Source: Celerinatantimonas sp046054165 (lineage in GTDB: Bacteria; Pseudomonadota; Gammaproteobacteria; Enterobacterales; Celerinatantimonadaceae). From it: a stretch of DNA of 64,000 nucleotides. Positions 34,633 through 43,385 of the stretch are shown one piece after another. The notes beneath the pieces are model-generated. The model was given only the letters and a program-made list of their open reading frames with translations. It was not told where the DNA came from and did no database searches. The DNA lies in NCBI RefSeq assembly GCF_046054165.1, contig NZ_JBFNXK010000007.1, positions 124,001 to 188,000 on the forward strand, written 5' to 3'. Every line of letters starts with the position of its first letter. The first letter of the stretch is position 1. The position numbers were made by a program, and so were the translations under genes.

Positions 34633-37600
34633 ATGATTCCAAGATTATCAGAAACACCGCCGTTATCAGCTCATTATCAACGATATATTAAAGAACTTGA
34701 GCAAAGTGGTTTTCGCGGCGAAATTGAAACGAGTTATTCCAGTCGACTGGCTGTCGCGACCGATAACTCGGTGTATCAGTTACTTCCTCAGGCTGTTATT
34801 TTTCCCTGGGATACTCAGGATGTAAAAACAGCCACCCAGTTGGTTGGTCAGGAAGCTTTTCATGCCGTGAAGTTAACGCCTCGGGGCGGAGGCACTGGCA
34901 CGAATGGCCAATCGCTGACGGATGGAATTGTTGTCGATTTGTCTCGACATATGAATCAGTTGATTGAGCTGAATGTCGAGCAGCGCTGGGTTCGAGTTCA
35001 AACCGGGATGGTTAAAGATGCTCTGAATGAATTACTGCGCCCTCATGGGTTGTTTTTTGCCCCAGAGCTGTCGACCAGTAACCGAGCGACTCTGGGGGGG
35101 ATGATCAACACCGATGCTTCGGGGCAGGGCTCCTTGCAGTATGGCAAGACCAGTGATCATGTCCTGGCTGTCAAAGCCGTTACGATTGCGGGCGAATTAT
35201 TCGATACTGGGCGGATGCCGGTTGCGGAAGCTTTAGAGAGTTCGTTTAGCGGATTGTCTCAAGCCGCTCAGAGCTGTGTGCAGCAACGCGATCTGATTGA
35301 AGCCAAGTTTCCACCGTTGAATCGATTCTTAACCGGATATGATCTGAAAAATGGTTATGATCCGAAAAGTCAGCAGTTTGATCTGACCCGCTTATTATGC
35401 GGTAGTGAAGGTTCGCTGGCGTTTGTCTGTGAAGCTACCTTGGATCTGACGCCGATCCCGAAATATCGGACCTTAGTCAATATTAAATATGCCTCGTTTG
35501 AAGGGGCATTGCGGCATGCGCCAGCTTTGGTTGAGGCGCAGGCATTATCCGTTGAAACAGTTGATTCTAAAGTTCTGAATTTAGCTCGGGAAGATGTGAT
35601 CTGGCATAGCGTGCATCATTTACTGGAAGATGTTCCGGGTAAAGTGATGGATGGAATTAATATCGTTGAGTTTGCCGGTAATGATCCGGAGCAACAACAA
35701 CAACGGGTTAATGCATTGGCTCAAATTCTGGATCAAGCGATTGAAGATTCCGTTATTCTGGGCTATCAGATTTGTGAAGATCTACCGAGCATTCAGCGTA
35801 TTTATGCGATGCGCAAAAAAGCGGTCGGGTTGTTAGGAAAAGCCAAGGGTAAACAAAAACCCGTTGCCTTCACCGAAGATACTTGCGTGCCGCCGCAGCA
35901 TCTGGCCGATTATATTATGGAGTTCCGGGAATTGCTGGATAGTAAAGGGCTCCAATATGGGATGTTCGGCCATGTCGATGCCGGGGTTCTGCATGTCCGT
36001 CCTGCTCTTGATCTCTGCGATCCAGAGCAGGAAGTGCTGATGCGCTCGGTTTCGGATCAGGTGGTTGCATTAACCGCTAAATATGGCGGGCTGATGTGGG
36101 GCGAACACGGAAAAGGATTCCGTTCCGAATATAGTCCTGCATTCTTTGGGGATGAACTGTTTATGGAATTGCGCCGAATTAAAACGGCCTTTGATCCTTA
36201 TAATCAGTTGAATCCGGGTAAAATTTGTACACCGATTGACTCGACCGAGTCGTTGCGCTCCGTGGATGATTTAAAACGGGGAGCGTTGGATCGACAGATC
36301 CCTGTCACCGTGCGAGATAGCTTTCGAAGTGTCATGGATTGTAATGGTAATGGACTTTGCTTTAACTATGATACGAAAAGTCCGATGTGTCCTTCATTGA
36401 AGGTCAGTTATGATCGACGTTATTCTCCAAAAGGTCGAGCTGGCTTGATGCGCGAGTGGTTGCGACAACTCAGTCAGCAGGGGGTCGATCCATCGCAGTT
36501 GGAAGCCGATGCTCTGGCGGGTAAAATATCAATTGATGGCGGTTTGAGAAAAATCCGTAATTCCTTGGCCAAATACCGGGGAGAATATGATTTTAGCCAT
36601 GAAGTGATGGGAGCCATGCAAACTTGTTTGGCTTGTAAAGCTTGCGCCACTGGTTGCCCGATCCAAGTGGATGTCCCGGAATTTCGCAGTCGCTTTTTAT
36701 ATCTTTACCATAGTCGTTATCAGCGCCCTATTAAAGACTATCTGGTGGGCTATGTTGAAAGTTATGTTCCTTTAATGGCAAAAGCGCCTCGTTTGTTTAA
36801 TGCGTTGACATCTCCTAAGTGGAGTCAGTCGTTGACGAAAAAAACCATCGGGATGATTAATGTTCCGAAGTTGAGTTATCCGACGTTGAAAATGCGCTTG
36901 CCGAAGACGTTACATAATCACTTTAATTTACAACGGCTGGCTGCGCTGAGTGAAGCTGAAAAAGCTAAAACGTTACTGATCGTTCAGGATCCGTTTACTA
37001 GTTATTATGAAGCCGATGTTGTAGCTGATTTTGTGTTGTTTGTTCAGGCATTAGGCTTTGATCCGGTTTTGGTTCCATTTAAACCGAATGGGAAACCACA
37101 GCATATTAAAGGGTTCCTGAGTCAATTTAGTAAAACAGCTCAGAACTCGGCGGCGTTTTTGAATGAATTATCCCAGTTAGGTATTGCGATGACGGGCGTT
37201 GATCCGGCAATGGTGCTTTGTTATCGGGATGAATATAAAGTTCTGCTGGGTGAAAAACGGGGTGATTTTAGTGTGTTATTGGCCCAGGAGTGGTTGATGC
37301 AGGTGTTGCCGATGATTGATAAACGGCCAACACAGGCGCTTGAACCTTATTATCTGTTAGGCCATTGTACGGAAAAAGCCTTATTTCCTGAGTCGGATCA
37401 GGTTTGGGCGGACATCTTTTCCCATTTTGGGGTCTCCTGTGAAGTGCAGGCTGTGGGATGCTGTGGGATGGCGGGAACTTACGGACATGATGCTAGTCAA
37501 CAGCAGACCTCCGAAGCGATTTATGCATTGAGTTGGAAGCAGCGTTTGGCTACGTTACCGCATCAGCAATGTATGGCCACCGGTTATTCTTGCCGGAGTC

Positions 37601-37680
37601 AGGTTCAGCATCTGGATGGATTTAAACTGAAACATCCGGTTCAGGTGTTACTGCAGGTGATTCGAGGAGAACAATCGTGA
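34633..37680 (+). CDS. ydiJ: YdiJ-type FAD/Fe-S D-2-hydroxyacid (2-hydroxyglutarate) dehydrogenase
   Basis: A 1015-aa fusion with near full-length similarity to E. coli YdiJ, which oxidises D-2-hydroxyglutarate. The N-terminal FAD-binding oxidase domain (about 1-500) shows TPRGGGTGTNGQSL, STSNRATLGGMINTDASGQG and FGHVDAGVLHVRPALD. Next comes a ferredoxin-like part with the clusters CNGNGLCFNYDTKSPMC and CLACKACATGCP. A C-terminal CCG-type domain carries VGCCGMAGTYGHD. The start at 34633 (MIPRLSETPP) aligns with E. coli; a TTG six codons upstream is less likely. The stop overlaps the GTG of the next gene (GTGA), the same ydiJ-ydiI pairing as in enterics. Confidence 0.92.
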   Translation: MIPRLSETPPLSAHYQRYIKELEQSGFRGEIETSYSSRLAVATDNSVYQLLPQAVIFPWDTQDVKTATQLVGQEAFHAVKLTPRGGGTGTNGQSLTDGIVVDLSRHMNQLIELNVEQRWVRVQTGMVKDALNELLRPHGLFFAPELSTSNRATLGGMINTDASGQGSLQYGKTSDHVLAVKAVTIAGELFDTGRMPVAEALESSFSGLSQAAQSCVQQRDLIEAKFPPLNRFLTGYDLKNGYDPKSQQFDLTRLLCGSEGSLAFVCEATLDLTPIPKYRTLVNIKYASFEGALRHAPALVEAQALSVETVDSKVLNLAREDVIWHSVHHLLEDVPGKVMDGINIVEFAGNDPEQQQQRVNALAQILDQAIEDSVILGYQICEDLPSIQRIYAMRKKAVGLLGKAKGKQKPVAFTEDTCVPPQHLADYIMEFRELLDSKGLQYGMFGHVDAGVLHVRPALDLCDPEQEVLMRSVSDQVVALTAKYGGLMWGEHGKGFRSEYSPAFFGDELFMELRRIKTAFDPYNQLNPGKICTPIDSTESLRSVDDLKRGALDRQIPVTVRDSFRSVMDCNGNGLCFNYDTKSPMCPSLKVSYDRRYSPKGRAGLMREWLRQLSQQGVDPSQLEADALAGKISIDGGLRKIRNSLAKYRGEYDFSHEVMGAMQTCLACKACATGCPIQVDVPEFRSRFLYLYHSRYQRPIKDYLVGYVESYVPLMAKAPRLFNALTSPKWSQSLTKKTIGMINVPKLSYPTLKMRLPKTLHNHFNLQRLAALSEAEKAKTLLIVQDPFTSYYEADVVADFVLFVQALGFDPVLVPFKPNGKPQHIKGFLSQFSKTAQNSAAFLNELSQLGIAMTGVDPAMVLCYRDEYKVLLGEKRGDFSVLLAQEWLMQVLPMIDKRPTQALEPYYLLGHCTEKALFPESDQVWADIFSHFGVSCEVQAVGCCGMAGTYGHDASQQQTSEAIYALSWKQRLATLPHQQCMATGYSCRSQVQHLDGFKLKHPVQVLLQVIRGEQS

Positions 37681-38105
37681 GTTCTTTGTGGCTGAAGGAT
37701 ATCAGTATAGAACGGTTAAATGCGATGTGTCCCGGGACGTTGTTAGAGGCGTTTCAAATTTCATTTACTGAAATTGGTGAACGTTATTTGGTGGCTTCAA
37801 TGCCGGTTAGTGATGCTGTACGCCAGCCGATGAAATTGTTACATGGGGGGGCGAGCGCCGCATTGGCCGAATCCGTTGGCAGTATTGCAGGCTATTTTGC
37901 CTGCCCTGAAGGATATTATGTCCTAGGAACGGAGATCTCAGCGAATCATTTACGATCCATGAAGTCTGGGGCCGTTACGGCAACGGCCTCACCCATTCAT
38001 ATTGGTGGCCTGATCCAGTTATGGCAAATCGACATTAGAGATGCACAGAATCCGGATAAATTGATTTGTAGTGCCCGGCATTCGTTGATGGTTCGTCATT
38101 ATTAA
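37677..38105 (+). CDS. ydiI: Hotdog-fold acyl-CoA thioesterase (YdiI/MenI)
   Basis: A 142-aa hotdog thioesterase. The motif LLHGGASAALAESVGSIAGY holds the catalytic Glu, and VLGTEISANHLRSMKSGAV matches YdiI, which acts on 1,4-dihydroxy-2-naphthoyl-CoA and other acyl-CoAs. Translation starts at a GTG that overlaps the ydiJ stop codon by four bases, so the two are coupled. A GC hairpin follows 25 bases downstream. Confidence 0.88.
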   Translation: MSSLWLKDISIERLNAMCPGTLLEAFQISFTEIGERYLVASMPVSDAVRQPMKLLHGGASAALAESVGSIAGYFACPEGYYVLGTEISANHLRSMKSGAVTATASPIHIGGLIQLWQIDIRDAQNPDKLICSARHSLMVRHY

Positions 38106-38130
38106 TAAGGGTTAATCTATTCAATCTAAT

Positions 38131-38160
38131 GCGGCACGTCCTGTGCCGCTTGATTATTTT
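38131..38160 (+). terminator. Probable terminator after ydiI
   Basis: GCGGCAC and GTGCCGC form a perfect stem around five bases, followed by the weak T tract TTGATTATTTT. Confidence 0.6.
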
Positions 38161-38247
38161 GGTCAATTCCGATTGGTTTTCTATTCAGTTCCACTTAATT
38201 GATATGCGATAGCCATGTCGGCGATATTTCCATAGGAGCAGGTCGAA

Positions 38248-39543
38248 TTGCAGCGACTCTATCAGTTAGTTTATCAAAAAGTATTTGGTGTATCGGGTGG
38301 TGTATCAGGGCTTCCGGAAAATGCACCGTCTCACGCGGTACCGGGCAATTTTTTTAAAATTGTACTTGCCCAGTTTTTAAGTAAATGCGGTGATGAGCTG
38401 ATTAATCCTAAAATTACCTTACCTTGGGTGATGCAATCTTTAGGTATCCCGGCATCCTTTTTAGGTTGGTTGGTTCCCATCCGTGAGTCTGGTTCCATGC
38501 TGCCCCAAATTGTGATTGCAGCGGGAGTTCGGCGGTTAGCTATTCGCAAATTTGTCTGGGTCGGTGGTAGTTTATTGATGAGCCTGTCGGTTTTAGCAAT
38601 CGTGCTCACCATGACTCAATTTCGAGCAGAAACAGCGGGCTGGCTCATTCTGTTATGCCTGATTGTGTTTAGTTTATCTCGTGGATTAAATTCGGTTGCT
38701 TTTAAAGACGTTTTAGGTAAAACGATCCCCAAACAGCAACGGGGGCGAGTGAGTGGTTGGGCGACGGCGGGCGCAGGGGGAGTGACGCTACTGATCGCTT
38801 GGTTGTTAGCCCGTCATCTAGAGTCTCAGCAAATGCTGATTTATACCAGCGGGTTTATTTTAGCGGCTTGTTGTTGGATTGTCGGGGCCATGGTGTATAG
38901 CCAGGTTTGTGAACAACCCGGAGAAGTTGAGTATCGCTCTGTGGCACCTATCTGGCATAAATTGGTATTACTTAAAAATGATAAGCCGTTCAGATTGTTT
39001 GTGATCGCTCGGGCCTTGATGCTCTGTTCTGCTTTAAGTGCACCCTATTATGTGGCATTAGCGCAGCAGCAGAATGCGGCTTCAGGGTTGTTGCAGTTTT
39101 CGTTCTTCCTCGGGGCGAGTGGAGCAGCTGCGTTTATTTCGGGACCTTTTTGGGGAAAGTTAGCCGATCATTCTAGTCGGCAAGTTATGATTTTGGCTTC
39201 GTTGATGAGCGCCATTTTAGGTTCAATTGTTGTTTTTTTGGCTTGGTTTGTTCCTGGAATATTAAATTGGCAATGGGTTATTCCCGCGTGTTATTTTTTA
39301 CTGACCATTGCTCATCAGGGCGTTCGGTTGGGCCGTAAGACCTATTTGGTCGACTTGGCACAGGGAAATCAGCGTACGGATTATGTATCGGTGAGTAATA
39401 CGGTCATTGGCGCTATTTTACTAGTGACTGGGGTGATTAGTTTTGCTGAGCCTTGGCTGGGGATCGCCGGAGTGTTAGCTATTTTAGTCGTCATGGGGGC
39501 CTTAGGGGCTATCTTGGCGGCTAAGTTGCCAGAAGTTGAATAA
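38248..39543 (+). CDS. MFS transporter
   Basis: A 431-aa major facilitator protein with about 11-12 hydrophobic segments. Landmarks include DVLGKTIPKQQRGRVSGWATAGAGG, an RGR-like cytoplasmic loop, in the middle and FFLGASGAAAFISGPFWGKLADHSSRQ in the second half. Substrate unknown; the layout resembles MFS proteins annotated only as permeases. Translation starts at a TTG (38248) with AGGAGCAGG upstream. Its end overlaps the convergent yqaA-like gene by 23 bases. Confidence 0.8.
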   Translation: MQRLYQLVYQKVFGVSGGVSGLPENAPSHAVPGNFFKIVLAQFLSKCGDELINPKITLPWVMQSLGIPASFLGWLVPIRESGSMLPQIVIAAGVRRLAIRKFVWVGGSLLMSLSVLAIVLTMTQFRAETAGWLILLCLIVFSLSRGLNSVAFKDVLGKTIPKQQRGRVSGWATAGAGGVTLLIAWLLARHLESQQMLIYTSGFILAACCWIVGAMVYSQVCEQPGEVEYRSVAPIWHKLVLLKNDKPFRLFVIARALMLCSALSAPYYVALAQQQNAASGLLQFSFFLGASGAAAFISGPFWGKLADHSSRQVMILASLMSAILGSIVVFLAWFVPGILNWQWVIPACYFLLTIAHQGVRLGRKTYLVDLAQGNQRTDYVSVSNTVIGAILLVTGVISFAEPWLGIAGVLAILVVMGALGAILAAKLPEVE

Positions 39544-39994
39544 AATCGCTGAGTATATGAGTGAACCATCCGGAGGTCAGTTGTGCCAGATAAACGATGC
39601 CGATATATCGAATCGATTTACCGAGGCCGACTAGTAGCAGAAAAATAGAGAGCCGAACTTTCATGATCCCGGCAATGAGAGTGAGAACGTCTCCTCCGAT
39701 AGGAAGCCAAGCGAATAACAGGCTCCATTGCCCGTATCGTTGAAACCAATACTGCATTTTGATGATCTGCTGATCTTTAAAATAAAACCAGCGGCGGTGT
39801 TTGAATCGGAGCAGATATTTTCCTAGATACCAGTTGACGACTGAGCCTAATGTATTCCCAATGGTGGCGATAACAACGAGTAGCCATGAAGGATGCCCTT
39901 TTTGAATTAAGGCGTAAAGAACAACTTCTGAGTAAAATGGGAGAATGGTCGCCGCCAGAAAAGACGCGGAAAATAAGACAATATAGCTGATCAT
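39521..39994 (-). CDS. YqaA/DedA-related inner-membrane protein
   Basis: A 157-aa protein with four hydrophobic segments similar to E. coli YqaA, a small relative of the DedA/SNARE-associated family: SASFLAATILPFYSEVVLYALI, IGNTLGSVVNWYLGKYL, and QRYGQWSLLFAWLPIGGDVLTLIAG, then LGKSIRYIGIVYLA. I start at 39994 (ATG overlapping the TGA of the upstream GATase gene as ATGA), rather than at the open frame reaching 40087. It is the last gene of the amidoligase operon, suggesting that the product or substrate of the enzymes is membrane-associated or transported. Its 3' end overlaps the MFS gene by 23 bases. Confidence 0.8.
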   Translation of the reverse strand: MISYIVLFSASFLAATILPFYSEVVLYALIQKGHPSWLLVVIATIGNTLGSVVNWYLGKYLLRFKHRRWFYFKDQQIIKMQYWFQRYGQWSLLFAWLPIGGDVLTLIAGIMKVRLSIFLLLVGLGKSIRYIGIVYLAQLTSGWFTHILSDFIQLLAT

Positions 39995-40695
39995 AATGGA
40001 GGTGCCTTTCTGGTTTGCGCTGCATGAATGAGCCAACGAAAAAGCTCGCGTTGCTGGCGTTGATAAAATAGGTATTCGGGGTGCCACTGCACACCAATGA
40101 TGGCTTGTTGCTGAATAGATTCAATGGCCTGAATAAATTGATCACGGTCATGAGCAACCGCAACAAATTGAGGGGCCAGATCGAGGATAGCTTGGTGATG
40201 TAAACTGTTAATCCGCAGATGATGTTTTTTCACCAGTTGATGCAATTGACTGGAAGGTTGAATAAACGCCTTTTTTTGGGGAAATACAGTATTAGTATTG
40301 GATGTATGCCGACGCAGTGAGCGGATATCATGATATAAACTTCCCCCGTAGACAACGTTGATCAGTTGATAACCGCGACAGATCCCTAAAACGGGCAGCC
40401 GGTGTTCATAGGCATAGCGAATATAGCGCTGCTCCAGTTCATCTCGGGCTTGATCATAGCGAGTTTTAGTATAGGGCTGCATGCCGTAGAGTGAGGGATG
40501 TATATCATGTCCCCCACTAATGATAAGACCATCTAATTCATTGATGTTGACATGATGGCGGAGACTGATCCGCTTTGCCTTGGCGCCACATAATGAGAGG
40601 ACTAGCTTTAGGCAATACCAAGATGGCGCAAAGCGTTGTGAGTTTCCGGTTACGCCGATAATAGGTCGCGGTGTATGGTGTCGAGTTGTTGCCAT
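39991..40695 (-). CDS. Class-I glutamine amidotransferase / peptidase C26 family (PuuD-like)
   Basis: A 234-aa gamma-glutamyl-gamma-aminobutyrate hydrolase-like protein. The oxyanion segment is ELDGLIISGGHDIHP, the nucleophile Cys is in LPVLGICRGYQLINV and the His-Glu pair is in IGVQWHPEYL. Family members hydrolyse gamma-glutamyl amide bonds. It starts inside the end of the amidoligase gene (46-base overlap) and its stop overlaps the yqaA start. Together with the amidoligase it may form a make-and-cleave pair acting on an isopeptide or amide conjugate (inference from operon structure). Confidence 0.85.
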   Translation of the reverse strand: MATTRHHTPRPIIGVTGNSQRFAPSWYCLKLVLSLCGAKAKRISLRHHVNINELDGLIISGGHDIHPSLYGMQPYTKTRYDQARDELEQRYIRYAYEHRLPVLGICRGYQLINVVYGGSLYHDIRSLRRHTSNTNTVFPQKKAFIQPSSQLHQLVKKHHLRINSLHHQAILDLAPQFVAVAHDRDQFIQAIESIQQQAIIGVQWHPEYLFYQRQQRELFRWLIHAAQTRKAPPL

Positions 40696-41654
40696 ATGTG
40701 CTCTGAATATCGGTTTATCAAATGATTGTCATTTAGCCATTGTTCAATCAGTGTGTTTCGCAGAGAAGGCGTGTTGGCGATCTGTTCAACGACACACCAG
40801 GTATTCCAGCTTTGGGCCAGATCCCATTCCGGTCGTTCAATTTCACAATTGGGCAGACGATAGTGGAGGGTTGGTCTGGCATGGATCAGTGGATCATCCA
40901 GTTGTATTGATACCTGTTCAGGTTCAAGAAACATGAACAGCGGTAACAAATCTAAAGCGCGGTTACGAGTCGCATTATATTTTAGATAGTCATGAATGAT
41001 ATGTGGCAGTGATTCATTTCCCTGATAATTCATCACCAGTTTGTTGTAACGTTCCGGATAAAAATTAATATAAGGTGTGACTCTGCGCATCAAGTCGACT
41101 TGATGATGTTCGACCAACCATTGTTGGCAGATAATAAAACTCTGTAGGTAAGCGATAATGGTTGCGCTATCGTAGCTGGGAAGTTCCGGGTTGATATGGA
41201 CGCCAAAGGCATAGCGAAGTGAGGATCCGGTTCCGAGCGCTCCATTTTCTCGAAGTTGTGTAATCATCGGATGAAGCAGTTGAAGTTGTTCTACCGTGAG
41301 CGGCGGACAGATCACTTCGACAGGCACAACCACGGTTGCTAATTTGGTCATCCATTCCATCAATGGATCTTCTGCTTTGGTTGTTCCTTGTTCTAAGGTT
41401 CGTTGAGCGATACGTTGCCGGGCGGTTGTTTTGGCAAACTGCCAATCAATTTCTACTTTAAATGTTCCTGTATCGGTTGTGACGCGTCCTTCTGCCTCGG
41501 ATAAGACCTGCCATTGCCCATCCAGCGCGTGAGCAATGATGCGACCGGTCGTTTTTAGGTCAATCCCCGCAAATTCCAGCTCGTAACCAATATGCCGGAG
41601 TTGATGATTGGATGAATAAGGTTGAATAGGCTGGATAAATACTTCATGCATCAT
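40650..41654 (-). CDS. Amidoligase-family enzyme
   Basis: A 334-aa member of the amidoligase (Amidoligase_2, PF12224-type) family, which has a glutamine-synthetase-like COOH-NH2 ligase fold. Visible features: HIGYELEFAGID (metal-binding G-x-E), VTTDTGTFKVEIDWQ, LRYAFGVHINPELP (H-x-N-P), RRVTPYINFYPERYNKLVM and CEIERPEWDLAQSWNTW. It should form an amide or isopeptide bond with ATP; the substrate is unknown. I start at 41654, which has an ACGAGGT site, rather than at the open frame to 41726. It heads a three-gene overlapping operon with a class-I GATase and a YqaA-like membrane protein. Confidence 0.82.
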   Translation of the reverse strand: MMHEVFIQPIQPYSSNHQLRHIGYELEFAGIDLKTTGRIIAHALDGQWQVLSEAEGRVTTDTGTFKVEIDWQFAKTTARQRIAQRTLEQGTTKAEDPLMEWMTKLATVVVPVEVICPPLTVEQLQLLHPMITQLRENGALGTGSSLRYAFGVHINPELPSYDSATIIAYLQSFIICQQWLVEHHQVDLMRRVTPYINFYPERYNKLVMNYQGNESLPHIIHDYLKYNATRNRALDLLPLFMFLEPEQVSIQLDDPLIHARPTLHYRLPNCEIERPEWDLAQSWNTWCVVEQIANTPSLRNTLIEQWLNDNHLINRYSEHIWQQLDTIHRDLLSA

Positions 41655-41861
41655 GACCTCGTAGTGATCATTTAGATGATGTGTTCTGATCTTTATTGTG
41701 GATCTACAGAACGACGTGTTACTCATACAGTAGCAAATATTAATGTAGGATCCATCTTAGTGTTTGATTTTTGTACGGGATATTGCATAAATGTGATGGC
41801 TGTAGAGCGATGGCCGGCGGATGTTCCCGCTCTTTAGTGGGGTTTATCAGGTTATATCACG

Positions 41862-41896
41862 TGTCCTGTTCCGCTTCACTTAGGCGTCACAGGACA
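41862..41896. other. Stem-loop between the amidoligase and rhlE genes
   Basis: TGTCCTGT and ACAGGACA pair around a 19-base loop, with no T tract on either strand. A second small hairpin (GCCTAA/TTAGGC) overlaps the rhlE stop codon and may help end rhlE. Nothing else was seen in this 290-bp gap (41655-41944). Confidence 0.5.
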
Positions 41897-41944
41897 TGTT
41901 GCATTCAACGGTGTGATGAATGGTTGGGAATAGGCCTAAGTGAT

Positions 41945-43201
41945 TTAGGCTTGTTCATTTTTCCTATGTGCAAAACGAGATTGCCGGGGACGCCGTGGAG
42001 TGGAATTATTGCGTCCCTGACGTGGATGTCGCGCAGAGGTTGTTTTATGAGAGGATTTGGGTCGAGCGAAAGAGGCCTTAAATCCTTCGACTTCTAAATG
42101 ATTGAGTCGTTCTTTGATAAACGTTTCAATGGCCTGCAATTGTTCCACTTGATCTTCACTGACCAGTGAATAAGCACTGCCGGATTCACCCGCACGACCA
42201 GTTCGGCCAATTCGATGGACGTAATCTTCGGCCACATTGGGGAGATCAAAATTAACGATTTGAGGAAGTTGCTTAATATCCAATCCTCGAGCTGCAATAT
42301 CGGTGGCCACCAGAATGTCGATCTCACCTGATTTAAAGCCTGCAAGTGCTTTAACCCGAGCATTCTGACTTTTATTACCATGAATCGCCGCCGCTTTGAT
42401 TTTCGCTCTTTCAAGTTTTTGGGTCAGTCGATTGGCACCGTGTTTGGTTCGGGTAAAAACTAAAACCTGTTGCCACTGAAATTGACGAATAAGCTGTTTT
42501 AAGAGATCGGTTTTTTGCTCATAATCCACCAAGGTATAGAATTGTTCCACCTGACGAGCCGTTTGATTTTCAGGATTGGCATTAATTTCTGACGGTTTAT
42601 TCAAAAATTGCTGGGCCAACTGACGGATATCTTTTGAGAAAGTAGCAGAAAACAGTAACGTTTGTCGCTGCTTGGGAAGTAGCTTCAATAATCGTTTGAT
42701 ATCGTGAATAAATCCCATATCCAGCATTCGATCCGCTTCATCCAAGACCAATATCTGGAGTTTGGAAAAATCGATAGCACCTTGCTGATAAAGATCGAGC
42801 AATCGTCCTAGCGTTGCGGTCAGGATCTCACATCCCGATAGTAAAGCTTTAAACTGAGGCTTGCTGTTTACCCCACCGAAAATAACATGATGTCGAAGCT
42901 TCAGATGGGTTGCATAATCCTGAACATTCGCGTCAATTTGTGCCGCAAGCTCTCGGGTCGGAGTGACAATTAACGCTTTGATTTCTTTACTCTGACACGG
43001 TGTTTGCTGCCTTAGTTTTTCTAAAATTGGTAGCACGAATGCTGCGGTTTTGCCGGTTCCGGTTTGTGCAGCAGCCAATAGGTCCTGATGGAGTAAAATG
43101 GCTGGAATCGACTGTTCCTGGATCGGCGTGGGTTGTGAATACCCCAGTTTGGTAATTGCTTCAGTAATTGGTTTAGATAGGCCTAATTCGGCGAAGGTCA
43201 T
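41945..43201 (-). CDS. rhlE: DEAD-box ATP-dependent RNA helicase RhlE
   Basis: A 418-aa DEAD-box helicase. Seen in order: Q motif (GYSQPTPIQEQSIP), motif I AAQTGTGKT, Ia PTRELAAQ, GG, motif Ib region ILTATLGRLLDL, DEAD box LVLDEADRMLDMGF, SAT, QVLVFTRTKHGAN, VATDIAARGLDI and HRIGRTGRAG. The tail (about 375-418) is basic and rich in Arg, Ser, Gln, as in RhlE, and should bind RNA. Oddity: motif Ib reads TLGR where the family has TPGR. It is a single gene; a divergent dehydrogenase follows 184 bases away. Confidence 0.93.
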   Translation of the reverse strand: MTFAELGLSKPITEAITKLGYSQPTPIQEQSIPAILLHQDLLAAAQTGTGKTAAFVLPILEKLRQQTPCQSKEIKALIVTPTRELAAQIDANVQDYATHLKLRHHVIFGGVNSKPQFKALLSGCEILTATLGRLLDLYQQGAIDFSKLQILVLDEADRMLDMGFIHDIKRLLKLLPKQRQTLLFSATFSKDIRQLAQQFLNKPSEINANPENQTARQVEQFYTLVDYEQKTDLLKQLIRQFQWQQVLVFTRTKHGANRLTQKLERAKIKAAAIHGNKSQNARVKALAGFKSGEIDILVATDIAARGLDIKQLPQIVNFDLPNVAEDYVHRIGRTGRAGESGSAYSLVSEDQVEQLQAIETFIKERLNHLEVEGFKASFARPKSSHKTTSARHPRQGRNNSTPRRPRQSRFAHRKNEQA

Positions 43202-43385
43202 GCAGACTCACTTGGAAGTGGTGGAAAATTTCAATGATGGACAATTTTATAAAAATAGGTTGCGCAGTTCCAGCAGTTTAAAGATTAATTTTGCGTGTAT
43301 GGATTGCCCCTTGTGCTCTGAGAAGGATAGCGTTACAAGTAATACAAAGCACGAATATCATTTTGAATTATAAAGGAGAACGTCT

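Noticed and set aside
41655..41944. Small plus-strand frame between the amidoligase and rhlE genes (starts MYGILHKCDGC)
   Set aside because: It runs antisense into rhlE and contains inverted-repeat sequence; no ribosome site.
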